Positions 33,939 through 43,026 of a DNA stretch of 64,000 bases are shown here, one piece after another; position 1 is the first letter of the stretch; each line of letters opens with the position of its first letter. Source of the stretch: Cytophagaceae bacterium. Its GTDB lineage: Bacteria; Bacteroidota; Bacteroidia; Cytophagales; Spirosomataceae. The notes below the pieces were generated by a model. The model worked only from the letters and a program-made list of their open reading frames with translations. It made no database searches and was not told the DNA's origin. The translations under genes were made by a program, and so were the position numbers. The stretch is taken from positions 28,772 to 92,771 of the forward strand of contig JAIYBU010000050.1 in NCBI GenBank assembly GCA_027488335.1. The letters are read 5' to 3'.

Positions 33939-34949
33939 TTATAAACTCTTTCTACGAATGGTGTAGAAAGGGTTTTTTATTTTTATTTGCTTTTTATCAA
34001 GCAAAAGGGCAGCCGCAGTACGGCCCATTGTTTCGAAATCGGTCGTAATTACCGTGATTTCTAATAATTCTTTTAAAGTAGTTTCATTAAACGAAATAAT
34101 ACCAATATCATTTCCTAACTCTAAGTTCAACTGGCGAGTTTTCTTTACGAGTTCGGCCAAATCGGTTTCTTCTACCACCAAATAGGCAGTTCCTGTATGT
34201 AATACTTCGTCGAGTGCATTTTCTTTAATCTGAAATTCACGACCAAAATTTACACAAAACTGACGAAACCCCCGCACAATATCGCTCGGATAATTTCCAT
34301 CACTCGGAAAAACCAGTACCATTCGACTATATTTTTCAAGCAAATCACGGAGTTCGCCCAAAGCATCAAAAATATCTTTCTCGAAATCCTGATAGACACT
34401 CAAGCACGATTTGGTATATTCGGGAAAATCTTTATCAAGCAAAATAAGTTCTTCCGAAGGAATTTTCTCCAGTGTCTTCATAGCCAACGCTTTGTCATTT
34501 TCGGGAAAGAAATGAGGCATAATCACGTAATAATTATACTTCCCGATATTATTGGCTATTATTTCGGCAAAAATTCGAGCATCGTAATGATGAATCTGCA
34601 AATCGACATTGGCTTTATTACCCAAAACTTTCAAGAAAGCATAATAAATTAGTTTTTTATAAGAGCTTAACTTATTGAAAACCAACAAAATACGCATCTT
34701 ATTATTATCGGTTCGGTTCACATAAAAGCCTTTTCCTTGCACCGATGATATAAAACCTCGCTCCTTCAATTCACGGTATGCTTTTTCAACGGTATCACGA
34801 GCCAAATAATACTCTTCGCTTAATTCACTAATAGATGGAAGCTGTTCATCTTTTTTCAAAACTGCCCGCTCAATATCAGCAACTATTGACTGTACGATTT
34901 GCTTATACTTAGGGGTTTTATCGTTGGGGTTGAATTGTAGTCTATACAT
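33939..34949 (-). CDS. GntR-family regulator with LacI-like sensor domain
   Basis: A 336-aa transcription factor. Residues 1-75 are a GntR winged helix (KYKQIVQSIVADIERAVLKKD, LPSISELSEEYYLARDTVEKAYRELKERGF, SVQGKGFYV). Residues about 85-330 look like a periplasmic-binding-protein type sensor as in LacI (ILLVFNKLSSYKKLIYYAFL, ISFNETTLKELLEITVITTDFETMGRTAAALLLDK). This architecture is known for sugar regulators of Bacteroidota such as the fucose repressor of Bacteroides. It lies directly downstream of the rhamnulose-phosphate aldolase fusion, so the inducer may be a deoxyhexose or its phosphate; that is inferred. Confidence 0.88.
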   Translation of the reverse strand: MYRLQFNPNDKTPKYKQIVQSIVADIERAVLKKDEQLPSISELSEEYYLARDTVEKAYRELKERGFISSVQGKGFYVNRTDNNKMRILLVFNKLSSYKKLIYYAFLKVLGNKANVDLQIHHYDARIFAEIIANNIGKYNYYVIMPHFFPENDKALAMKTLEKIPSEELILLDKDFPEYTKSCLSVYQDFEKDIFDALGELRDLLEKYSRMVLVFPSDGNYPSDIVRGFRQFCVNFGREFQIKENALDEVLHTGTAYLVVEETDLAELVKKTRQLNLELGNDIGIISFNETTLKELLEITVITTDFETMGRTAAALLLDKKQIKIKNPFYTIRRKSL

Positions 34950-35027
34950 TTTTCAAACGAAATTATCGGTTCGACACCTAATCGAGTAGTTTTTGCTTGG
35001 CTTTATCAGTCCATCAAGTAAAGATAA

Positions 35028-35044
35028 ATGATTTTAAAAATCAT
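35028..35044. promoter_or_regulatory. Perfect 17-bp palindrome ahead of the GntR gene
   Basis: ATGATTTT-A-AAAATCAT lies 78 bp upstream of the regulator start and could be its operator for autoregulation. Confidence 0.45.
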
Positions 35045-35064
35045 ACAAGCCAAAATAAATATAA

Positions 35065-35092
35065 AATGAGTGAATTAAGCAATCCACTCATT
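35065..35092 (-). terminator. Hairpin after the aldolase fusion
   Basis: AATGAGTG (35065-35072) pairs with CACTCATT (35085-35092); the minus-strand tail is T-rich (TTTATATTTATTTT). It lies 48 bp beyond the stop. Confidence 0.5.
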
Positions 35093-35140
35093 CTGCTCTC
35101 ATTTAAGTCGGCTAAACTTTTCCGACCACTTAATCTTTCT

Positions 35141-37222
35141 TTATCTTACGAATGCTACCGCTACACCGCCATCAACATTCAGAATATTTCCTGTGGATTT
35201 TGCTAAGCTTCCATCCACAAATACTCTTACGGCTTTGGCAATATCTTCTGATAGAATCTCTTCATTGAGAAGCGTGCGTGACGCATACATTTTCGGTAAA
35301 TCCTCTACCTTGATACCATACGCTTTGGCACGGCCTTCGGCCCATTCGCCCTCCCAAATCTTGCTTCCACGCAAAACAGCATCTGGATTTACGGTATTTA
35401 CTCTGATTTTATCTTTACCCAGTTCGGCAGCCAATAAGCGTGTCATGTGAGCTTGGGCAGCTTTTGCTGTGCCATAACCTACATTGTTTGGGCCTGCAAA
35501 AAGAGCATTTTTACTCGCAATATTCACAATATCACCGCCCGTTGCTTGCTGACGCATAATGCGTACAGCTTCTTGTGAGATTAAGAATTGCCCCTTCACG
35601 AGTACATCTTGTAATAAATCCCAGTCGGCAATGGTATGTTCTTCGAGTGGTTTAGAAATCGATAGACCAGCACAGTTTACAATAATATCAACGCCACCGT
35701 AAGCCAAGATAGCATTACGGAATGACTCGGCAATAACTTCAGGGTTAGTTACATCAATAGTAGTTGTAAGGGCAGCATCTTTACCATATTTTTTACGTAA
35801 TTCTTCTTGAACTTCAGCTAATAAATTACGGTCAGCCGCTACTACACACGCTCCTTCTTTCAATAATTCTTCACAAATTGCTTTACCAATACCACCCGTT
35901 CCGCCAGTTACAAAAGCAACTTTACCCGATAATGCCTTTGGTTTTGGCATCCGTTGCAGTTTTGCTTCTTCCAACAACCAATATTCTATATTAAATGCTT
36001 CTTGCTCATCTAAACCAACGTATTCTGAAACCGCCTCAGCACCTTTCATTACGTTGATAGCATTTATATAAAACTCTGCCGCCACACGAGCCGTTTGTTT
36101 ATCTTTCGCAAAAGTAAACATACCTACTTGTGGATATAAAATCACGACTGGGTTAGAATCACGAATGGCTGGACTATTATTGTGTTTACAACGCTCATAA
36201 TAAGCGGCATAATCGGCACGGTAAGCCTCAAATTGTGCCTCGATTGATTCTTTTGATGTGCCAGTAAGCACCATCGGGCGAATTTTTGTACGCAAAAAGT
36301 GGTCAGGGCAACTCGTACCTTTGTGTGCCAAACGCTCTAAATCATTTGAGTTTACGTATTCTAATACACGAGCATCATCAGTAAAGTGGCCAACCATTTG
36401 GCGATAACTTGAAGCTAAGCCACGCAAGGTTGGCATAATTTCGGCAGCCGCCAGTTTTCGTTCTTCAGCTGGTTTAGCATCTAATTTCGCTCCACCAAAA
36501 ACTGGACTTTTCTTTCCATAATTTTCTTCTAAATACTCCGAAGCCATTTCGATAACTTCGAGGGTATTTATGTAAGAATCATACGAAGTATCCCCCCAAG
36601 TAAATAATCCGTGTCCGCCCAAGATTACCCCACGAAGATTCGGATTTGCTTCAACCGTTTTCGATAATTGAAGACCCAAATCGAAACCTGGCTTTTGCCA
36701 CGGCAACCACGCCATCGTATCGCCCCAAATTTCTTTCATGATTGCTTCGCCATCTTTGCTGGCGGCAATCGCAATGAGTGCATCTGGGTGAAGGTGGTCG
36801 ATGTGTTTGAAAGGAAGAAGCCCATGAAGTGGCGTATCAATCGAAGGAGCAGCACATTTGGGGTCGAATAAACAATGGTCGAATAGAGCTACCATTTCAT
36901 CTTCAAATGCCAAGCCTCTGTATCGTTTCTTTAACGCATGAAGTTTGTTTACATATAGGTTTGCACAACCTTTTTTGGTCAACGTTCCAATATCACCACC
37001 TGAACCTTTTACCCACATTACTTCGGCAGCTTCGCCCGTCACGGGGTCAGTCTCCGTAATTTTACATGAGGTATTTCCTCCTGCATAATTTGTTAGACGT
37101 AAATCAGCACCGAGCAGATTGGAGCGATAAATAAATAAATCTACTTCGTTTTGAGCTAATTCAGCGGCTTTTGTTTCATCCCACAAATAGCTAACATGAT
37201 TGAATGTTAGTGTTTTTTCCAT
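35141..37222 (-). CDS. rhaEW: Bifunctional rhamnulose-1-phosphate aldolase / lactaldehyde dehydrogenase
   Basis: A 693-aa fusion. Residues about 15-420 are a class II aldolase/adducin domain: LTNYAGGNTSC, the His residues in HIDHLHPDALIAIA and GGHGLFTWGDT likely bind zinc. Residues about 430-693 are a short-chain dehydrogenase: FVTGGTGGIGKAICEEL, NCAGLSISKPLEE, and the catalytic Tyr-x3-Lys in GPNNVGYGTAKAAQ. This is the RhaEW arrangement known from non-enteric rhamnose pathways: it splits rhamnulose-1-phosphate to DHAP and L-lactaldehyde and oxidises the latter to lactate. No rhamnose isomerase or kinase is in the window, so the exact sugar is less certain. Confidence 0.87.
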   Translation of the reverse strand: MEKTLTFNHVSYLWDETKAAELAQNEVDLFIYRSNLLGADLRLTNYAGGNTSCKITETDPVTGEAAEVMWVKGSGGDIGTLTKKGCANLYVNKLHALKKRYRGLAFEDEMVALFDHCLFDPKCAAPSIDTPLHGLLPFKHIDHLHPDALIAIAASKDGEAIMKEIWGDTMAWLPWQKPGFDLGLQLSKTVEANPNLRGVILGGHGLFTWGDTSYDSYINTLEVIEMASEYLEENYGKKSPVFGGAKLDAKPAEERKLAAAEIMPTLRGLASSYRQMVGHFTDDARVLEYVNSNDLERLAHKGTSCPDHFLRTKIRPMVLTGTSKESIEAQFEAYRADYAAYYERCKHNNSPAIRDSNPVVILYPQVGMFTFAKDKQTARVAAEFYINAINVMKGAEAVSEYVGLDEQEAFNIEYWLLEEAKLQRMPKPKALSGKVAFVTGGTGGIGKAICEELLKEGACVVAADRNLLAEVQEELRKKYGKDAALTTTIDVTNPEVIAESFRNAILAYGGVDIIVNCAGLSISKPLEEHTIADWDLLQDVLVKGQFLISQEAVRIMRQQATGGDIVNIASKNALFAGPNNVGYGTAKAAQAHMTRLLAAELGKDKIRVNTVNPDAVLRGSKIWEGEWAEGRAKAYGIKVEDLPKMYASRTLLNEEILSEDIAKAVRVFVDGSLAKSTGNILNVDGGVAVAFVR

Positions 37223-37404
37223 TGTATAAACAAATTTCTTTTTCAGATAATCATTTTAATTATACAAAATTGCAGGTCTATGGCATAGCTATCTTCATGC
37301 ACTCTCCTGTATTGAAAGGTTTGAAGAATTGAGAAATTGAGAAATGAGAAGAAATGGAATCGGTCAGACTGCTGGTGCATACCTTGAGAACCGCTATAAA
37401 ATAA

Positions 37405-37436
37405 AATAAAGTGCCGGATTTGACCAACACTTTATT
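37405..37436 (-). terminator. Hairpin terminator after the LytTR gene
   Basis: AATAAAGTG (37405-37413) pairs with CACTTTATT (37428-37436); the minus-strand tail is TTATTTTATAG. It is 40 bp past the stop. Confidence 0.65.
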
Positions 37437-37476
37437 CCTCGTAACCCAAAAAGTAAAAATTAACCACGAGTAACTT

Positions 37477-37947
37477 CTAAGAAACTCGGATAGTAGTCTT
37501 CAATTTAATCGTAGAAGAAACGTTTTGTCCTGTGTTGCGTAGAAATCTACGATAACTACGACGGAAGTCAGCCGCTTTTCTGCGAGAAATAAATATCTTT
37601 TGGTCATGAATCAATACTTCGCCACCTCTGCAATTAAAATACAAATCATCGACATACTCGAGATTGATAATGTAAGAGCGGTGAGGTCTTACGAAGTTAG
37701 AGATTTCAAGAAGCTCTTCTTCAAAAATTCTAAGTGTTTTTGAACTGATGATTTCTCTACCATCTTTCAATTTGAAGATAGTGTAGTTTTTTGCACTTTT
37801 CAGATACAAAATATCACCAAGTTGAATCATGTTGCGTTTGCCCGCAACTCTCATTGCCAAATTTGTTCCAGTGGGTTGGCTCACCACATTTTGAACTACC
37901 GTAAAGCCTTCAAGACTCATCGGGATTGAGTAAAGCAGTTTATTCAT
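37477..37947 (-). CDS. Stand-alone LytTR DNA-binding protein
   Basis: A 156-aa regulator made almost only of a LytTR domain (residues about 35-140): RNMIQLGDILYLKSAKNYTIFKL, EELLEISNFVRPHRSYIINLEYV and FISRRKAADFRRSYRRFL. No receiver domain is present, so it is not a normal response regulator; control may be by expression level or by an unknown partner. It lies downstream of a LytTR response regulator and a LytS-type kinase on the same strand but 250 bp away, so it is probably a separate unit. A terminator follows. Confidence 0.85.
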   Translation of the reverse strand: MNKLLYSIPMSLEGFTVVQNVVSQPTGTNLAMRVAGKRNMIQLGDILYLKSAKNYTIFKLKDGREIISSKTLRIFEEELLEISNFVRPHRSYIINLEYVDDLYFNCRGGEVLIHDQKIFISRRKAADFRRSYRRFLRNTGQNVSSTIKLKTTIRVS

Positions 37948-38198
37948 GCAATTATAAAGGAAAGCTTAAATATGCTATTGAAATAATGTCAGCAATTTAT
38001 GTTCCATAATTAAACGGCACAATCACAAATCGGTAAATGGCAGATAAAAATCGGTAAGTGGTGTATTTATTTTTAAACGGTAGATTTTTTTGAGAAGAAA
38101 TAACTTATCTATAATAAAAACAATATTTTTTTTCACTTTTCCACGAAAATATAGAAAAATGATTAAACGGATACATTCAAAGAGTAAATTTTAAAAGA

Positions 38199-38951
38199 TT
38201 AAAAGTTGCTGAGCCACTCCAAAAACTCTTGTTTACGTCGGCGAGACACAGGCAATTCATTGCCTTGCTCAGTAAAGATAGTTCCGCCCTCCCCTTTTAC
38301 ATATTTCTTGATATAATCACGGTTGACGAGATATGAATGATGGATTCGAAAGAAATCATAATTGGCCAAAATATCTTCAAACTCTTTGATATTCTTTGAA
38401 ACAGTGAGTTTTTGATTATCGGTCAGATGAATATAGGTATAGTCGTCATCGGCTTCGCAATAGACAATCGTATTGACTGGCACAAACTGAAAACCATTGA
38501 CTACCGAAATCGGAATTTTATTAGTTTTATCTCTTGGATGGCGTAAATTATTTATCAGATGTTCAAGGTTATTTTGTGTATGTTTTCCTTCGATACGCTT
38601 TTTTGCTTTCGATACCGCTTCTCTTACTTCTTCTATATTGATAGGTTTCAGCAGATAGTCTAATGCACTAAATTTTATGGCAGTTACGGCGTAACGGTCA
38701 AAACCTGTTGTAAAGATAACCTCAAAATTGGGTTTGGGAATTTTTTCCAATAAATCGAAGCCACTTCCATGTGGCATTTCAACATCAAGAAAAACAATAT
38801 CGGGTGAAACTGAATGAATAAGCGTATAAGCCTCTTGAATAGAATTGGCTGTACCTGCAATTTCTACCTCATTTGAACAAAATTGTTGAAGAATTATCTT
38901 TAGCGTTTCGACACTACGGTTTTCATCATCTACTATTATAGCCTTATACAT
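38199..38951 (-). CDS. LytTR response regulator
   Basis: A 250-aa two-component regulator. The receiver (residues 1-120) has AIIVDDENRSVETL, the phosphate acceptor Asp56 in DIVFLDVEMPHGSGF and Lys in YLLKPINIEE. The LytTR DNA-binding domain (about 145-248) has VVNGFQFVPVNTIVYCEADDDYTYI, FFRIHHSYLVNRDYIKKY and LPVSRRRKQEFLEW. It follows the histidine kinase gene on the same strand after 236 bp and is its likely partner. Targets are unknown. Confidence 0.92.
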   Translation of the reverse strand: MYKAIIVDDENRSVETLKIILQQFCSNEVEIAGTANSIQEAYTLIHSVSPDIVFLDVEMPHGSGFDLLEKIPKPNFEVIFTTGFDRYAVTAIKFSALDYLLKPINIEEVREAVSKAKKRIEGKHTQNNLEHLINNLRHPRDKTNKIPISVVNGFQFVPVNTIVYCEADDDYTYIHLTDNQKLTVSKNIKEFEDILANYDFFRIHHSYLVNRDYIKKYVKGEGGTIFTEQGNELPVSRRRKQEFLEWLSNF

Positions 38952-39187
38952 TATACAAATCTTTATTTAAGCAATTTGACTTTTAAATACCACTTTCTTA
39001 GCACATTAATCGTAGATAAATACCTTTATACATCGGAATAGACTTACGCTAAACAGACATAATTTCTTACTAATCAACTATTTAATGCTTTTAATTATTC
39101 TATTGGGTTTTATTGAGTAAAAGTGTATTAGCAAAAGTAAAATGTAAGATAAGGTTATGTTTTGCAAAAGAATAAAATCATTGGGTA

Positions 39188-40369
39188 TTAACCAAATTTT
39201 GGGAATTTTATTTCGATTAGTGTTCCGACATCAAAAGTTTTATTATTTGGTGATTCTATTCGGTCTGTAATTGAAAAGCTAATGTCGGAGTCAGCTATCA
39301 TATTGAATGTTCGGAGACGCTCTTCGGTTATCTTTAAACCTTGCGATTGATAACCTTTTCTCGATTTAGCTTGAATCTGTTTGGCTCTTTCACGCCCTAC
39401 TCCATCATCTTCTATTTTACAGACCAAAAATTTACCGTAGTTATAGAATCTAACATATAAATTCCCTTTCTCTTCTTTATATCGAAGGCCATGATTAATG
39501 GCATTTTCGATAAAAGGTTGCAAAATCATAGTCGGAATTTCAACAAATTGATTTACGTCGGGGGCAACTTCCAGATAAAACTCAAATTTATTCTCAAATC
39601 TGAGTCTTTCCATTTCTACATAAAGACTCAGCAATTTGATTTCATCCGAAAGGGTAATGTATTTGCTTCTGGAAGAATCTAAAAATAAACGAATAAGATT
39701 AGCAAATTTCGATAGATAATTATTGGCAGAAATGCTATCACGAGTAAGTATGAAACTCTGTACGGCATTGAGTGCATTAAACACAAAGTGTGGGTTCATC
39801 TGTAATTGTAACGTGCGAAGCTCAAGTTCGGTCACTTGCTTATAGTGCCGCTGCTCTTCGTCTGCCCAAAATTTCAGAAAACGCTCTCGACCATAAAATA
39901 ATCCAAAGAGCGTCACGAAACAAGCTCCCCAAAACCACCAAGACCTCCACCACGGATACTCAATCTTAAAATCAATATAGATAGGCTTGCTTGCTTGTTT
40001 GTTTATTGTGGAGACCGCAATGATTTCGAAACGATAAATAGCGGGACTAAGTGTATCTAATCTTAGCTCATTTTTTGGCAAATTTACCCATGAATAAATT
40101 TTATCGCCTTCAAAACTATTTTCTATGATTCTATACTTATATAAGATAGTTGATATTTGGGGCTGAGTTGCTAATACAATCTCAATGGCGTTATTTTCAT
40201 AACCAATGTTATAAGAATCGGTAATCGGTAATGTTCTACCTGCAATCTCAATTTCGGTAATAATAACTTTAAATGTAGAGTCTTTTAGCGATGGGATAGT
40301 TTGCTGCCCGTAAATCTCAAGATTTGCTAAAGTGCATAGTGAAAGAATTAGGGAGCAAAAGCGTAACAT
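39188..40369 (-). CDS. LytS-type sensor histidine kinase with Y_Y_Y-like sensor
   Basis: A 393-aa membrane kinase. It has a signal peptide (MLRFCSLILSLCTLANLEIYG), a short periplasmic beta domain (about 25-150) that ends like a Y_Y_Y domain before the helix WWRSWWFWGACFVTLFGLFYG, then a His_kinase domain with the phosphorylation site LQMNPHFVFNALNAVQ and an ATPase part with PFIENAINHGLRYKEEKG and CKIEDDGVGRERA. Many relatives carry a large propeller before Y_Y_Y; here it is missing, giving a compact sensor. It is probably paired with the LytTR regulator just downstream. Confidence 0.92.
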   Translation of the reverse strand: MLRFCSLILSLCTLANLEIYGQQTIPSLKDSTFKVIITEIEIAGRTLPITDSYNIGYENNAIEIVLATQPQISTILYKYRIIENSFEGDKIYSWVNLPKNELRLDTLSPAIYRFEIIAVSTINKQASKPIYIDFKIEYPWWRSWWFWGACFVTLFGLFYGRERFLKFWADEEQRHYKQVTELELRTLQLQMNPHFVFNALNAVQSFILTRDSISANNYLSKFANLIRLFLDSSRSKYITLSDEIKLLSLYVEMERLRFENKFEFYLEVAPDVNQFVEIPTMILQPFIENAINHGLRYKEEKGNLYVRFYNYGKFLVCKIEDDGVGRERAKQIQAKSRKGYQSQGLKITEERLRTFNMIADSDISFSITDRIESPNNKTFDVGTLIEIKFPKFG

Positions 40370-40395
40370 TCAAAAGAGAGTTGAGTAGTTCGGGT

Positions 40396-40845
40396 TTAAA
40401 TGGTTGGTAAAAATACATCTTTAAATGTGAAAGCAAAAGGAGTTGAACCATTTTTATTGATGCTGGCTAACCTTTCTTTGGCATCTTGAGGTGTTGGTAT
40501 CACGTTTTCGGGAATCCACCAAAGAGCCAGCGTTGCTTCGGTAGGTTTTTCAAACCATTTATTACGTCCTCTCATTACGCCTGCGTGAGCGGTTTTAAAT
40601 GCAAACTCTTTCAAATCGTCAATGCTTTCCCAAACCGACATATTGATGATTATCATCTCATCTTCAAATATTCTTAAAGCTGTGGCATTTTCGTTATCGC
40701 CTTTGAGCCGCCATACAAATCCTTGGCTTTGTTCGGCGAGTGCATTTATTTCGTCGAGTTGGGCTACGAAGTCAGCCAACAATGGGCTGTCTATTGGTTC
40801 TAATAATTTGGAGATATTTACTTGAGCGAGGTGAAACTTTTGCAT
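40396..40845 (-). CDS. DUF3291 domain protein
   Basis: A 149-aa cytosolic protein that matches the DUF3291 pattern: HLAQVNISKLLEPIDSPLLADF at the start, AEQSQGFVWRLKGD, NMSVWESIDDLKEFAFKT and WFEKPTEATLALWWIPEN. The fold resembles a dimeric ferredoxin-like (ABM/YCII style) domain; no function is established. It lies downstream of the phosphohexomutase on the same strand, with a hairpin between. Confidence 0.85.
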   Translation of the reverse strand: MQKFHLAQVNISKLLEPIDSPLLADFVAQLDEINALAEQSQGFVWRLKGDNENATALRIFEDEMIIINMSVWESIDDLKEFAFKTAHAGVMRGRNKWFEKPTEATLALWWIPENVIPTPQDAKERLASINKNGSTPFAFTFKDVFLPTI

Positions 40846-40860
40846 TTTATCAGATAGGAA

Positions 40861-40895
40861 AAGACCTGCAAGAGTTTCTCTTTCTTACAGGTCTT
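40861..40895 (-). other. Hairpin between the phosphohexomutase and DUF3291 genes
   Basis: AAGACCTG (40861-40868) pairs with CAGGTCTT (40888-40895). No good T-run follows, so partial termination or mRNA processing are alternatives. Confidence 0.5.
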
Positions 40896-40910
40896 GAGTA
40901 TTATTTCATA

Positions 40911-42674
40911 TTAGTTCAAATCCAACTCCACTTGAATCGATTTCACTTTTTCTTTTAAAGCCTCCAAAGTAGCATCAAATTCGTCTTTTTTCTTCAATTT
41001 GGCTCTTACGCCTACATAAAACTTGATTTTCGGCTCTGTTCCAGATGGGCGGCATGTAAATTTCGTGCCATCGGCGGTAAAGAACTGAAGCACGTTTGAT
41101 GATTCGATACCCATTTCGCCCGCTGGAATGGCTTTTTCTTCACCAGTTTTTAAATCTTTTGTGATAAGCGATTTATAATCATCCATGCGGATAACTTTCG
41201 AGCCTGCTAAAGATTTTGGTGGTTTTGCTCTAAAATCAAGCATCATTTGCTGAATCTCTTCTGCCCCTGTTTTGCCTTTCTTAGTTAAAGAAATAAGTCC
41301 TTCGTAGTAAAAACCATTCTTTTGGTACATTTCAGCTAAGAAATCGAATAGTGAAATGCCTTCGTTTTTGGCAAAAGCTGTGAGTTCGGCAATCATTGCA
41401 CAACTGGCAATGGCATCTTTATCTCGTACTTTATCGCCAATCAAATAGCCATAACTTTCTTCGCCACCACCAATAAAGGTTTGTTTTCCCTCCAATTCTC
41501 TGACTACCTGTGCAATATATTTGAAACCAGTCAATGTATTGTAGCAATTTACACCCGCTTTGGCTGCCATTTCGTCAATCAAATCGGTGGTTACGATTGT
41601 TTTCGCTACAAATTCATTGCCAGTTAACTTTTTGGCTTTTTTCCAAGCTTTCAGCAAATAATAAATAATCAAACTTGCCGCTTGATTTCCGTTCAATAAC
41701 TGCCACTCACCTTTCGGGTCTTTAACGGCCATGCCTACACGGTCGGCATCGGGGTCGGTGGCAATCACTAAATCAGCATTGATTTCCTTGGCTTTTTTCA
41801 AAGCCAAGCTCATGGCTTCTTGTTCTTCGGGGTTTGGATAAACTACCGTCGGGAAATTTCCATCGGGCGTGGCTTGTTCTTGTACGACATGTACATTTGT
41901 AAAGCCCAACTGTGCCAACGCTTTAGGAACCATCGTGATACCTGTCCCGTGAATTGGAGAAAAAACAATACTCAAATCTGATTGTTTTTTAATCATTCTT
42001 GGGTTTACGCAAATACTCTTCACGGCTTTCAAATAAGCCTTATCAAGCACTTCGCCAATCATCTTGATGCGTTTCTTAACGCCCTTAAACTTAATGTCTT
42101 TTACATTGGTGATAGCGTTTACTTCGGCTACAATATTTTTATCGTGCGGAGCAACTACTTGCGAACCATCGACCCAATAAACTTTATACCCATTATACTC
42201 TCGTGGGTTGTGCGATGCCGTAATAACAATACCACTTTGACAACCCAACTGACGCACCGTAAACGAAAGCTGTGGCGTTGGGCGAAGTTCTTTATACAAA
42301 TAAACCGTGATGCCGTTTGCCGAAAGAATATCTGCCGCCACACGAGCAAATTCAGGCGAAAAATTACGGCTATCGTGAGCAATAGCAACTTTAATTTCTT
42401 GCCCTGCAAAGGTTTTATTGAGGTAATTGGCCAATCCTTGTGTGGCCGCACCAACCGTATATTTATTCATGCGGTTAGAACCCACACCAATTTCGCCACG
42501 CATACCGCCCGTACCAAACTCTAAGTTTTTGTAGAACGAATCGGTTAGCTGCGTGCTATTTTCTTCATCAATAAGTTGCTGAATGCTTGCTTTTGTATCA
42601 TCATCATACTTGCCTTTGAGCCAAGTTTTGATATTTTTTTCTGCCGTTGTATCTAATTTGAGTGCTTTTAGCAT
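40911..42674 (-). CDS. Phosphoglucomutase/phosphomannomutase
   Basis: A 587-aa alpha-D-phosphohexomutase, interconverting hexose 1- and 6-phosphates in the cytosol. Four domains are indicated by their loops: the phosphoserine loop ITASHNPREYNGYK (Ser154), the metal loop ATDPDADRVGMAV, the sugar-binding loop GGGEESYGYLIGD and the phosphate-binding loop CRPSGTEPKIKFY. The N-terminal LEFGTGGMRGEIGVGSNRMN is typical of the long PgcA-like group. Specificity for glucose or mannose (or both) cannot be decided. Divergent from the OmpA-like gene. Confidence 0.94.
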   Translation of the reverse strand: MLKALKLDTTAEKNIKTWLKGKYDDDTKASIQQLIDEENSTQLTDSFYKNLEFGTGGMRGEIGVGSNRMNKYTVGAATQGLANYLNKTFAGQEIKVAIAHDSRNFSPEFARVAADILSANGITVYLYKELRPTPQLSFTVRQLGCQSGIVITASHNPREYNGYKVYWVDGSQVVAPHDKNIVAEVNAITNVKDIKFKGVKKRIKMIGEVLDKAYLKAVKSICVNPRMIKKQSDLSIVFSPIHGTGITMVPKALAQLGFTNVHVVQEQATPDGNFPTVVYPNPEEQEAMSLALKKAKEINADLVIATDPDADRVGMAVKDPKGEWQLLNGNQAASLIIYYLLKAWKKAKKLTGNEFVAKTIVTTDLIDEMAAKAGVNCYNTLTGFKYIAQVVRELEGKQTFIGGGEESYGYLIGDKVRDKDAIASCAMIAELTAFAKNEGISLFDFLAEMYQKNGFYYEGLISLTKKGKTGAEEIQQMMLDFRAKPPKSLAGSKVIRMDDYKSLITKDLKTGEEKAIPAGEMGIESSNVLQFFTADGTKFTCRPSGTEPKIKFYVGVRAKLKKKDEFDATLEALKEKVKSIQVELDLN

Positions 42675-43026
42675 AACTGAATTTCGAGTTCGTTGAATTT
42701 TTAAAATATTTTAAACAAATTAAAGCAAGTTTTTGATGTTTTTCAAGAATGTCGAATATTTTACACATACTTTATTTAAAATTTTCCCCAAACCATCCAT
42801 TATGTGGTCTGGTATTAGATTTTAAAAACATTAAATAGGTTTTCATCGTCTATAAATATGTTTTTGGGGTATCAAATAAATGTTCAAAAACTACTTACGT
42901 CATAGTTAATCTTGCAATGGTCGATAAATTATGAGAATCTTTTTTTAAAATATTTTAAATTGTCAAATTTACGATAGAAATTTGTTGAAAATTACAACTC
43001 AAACCAAACCTTAAATAGTATCAAAA
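42675..43026. other. Divergent AT-rich intergenic region with twin palindromes
   Basis: No gene. The identical 16-bp perfect palindrome TTTAAAATATTTTAAA occurs at 42700-42715 and again at 42944-42959, one near each divergent start. No clean TAnnTTTG box was found. Confidence 0.6.
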
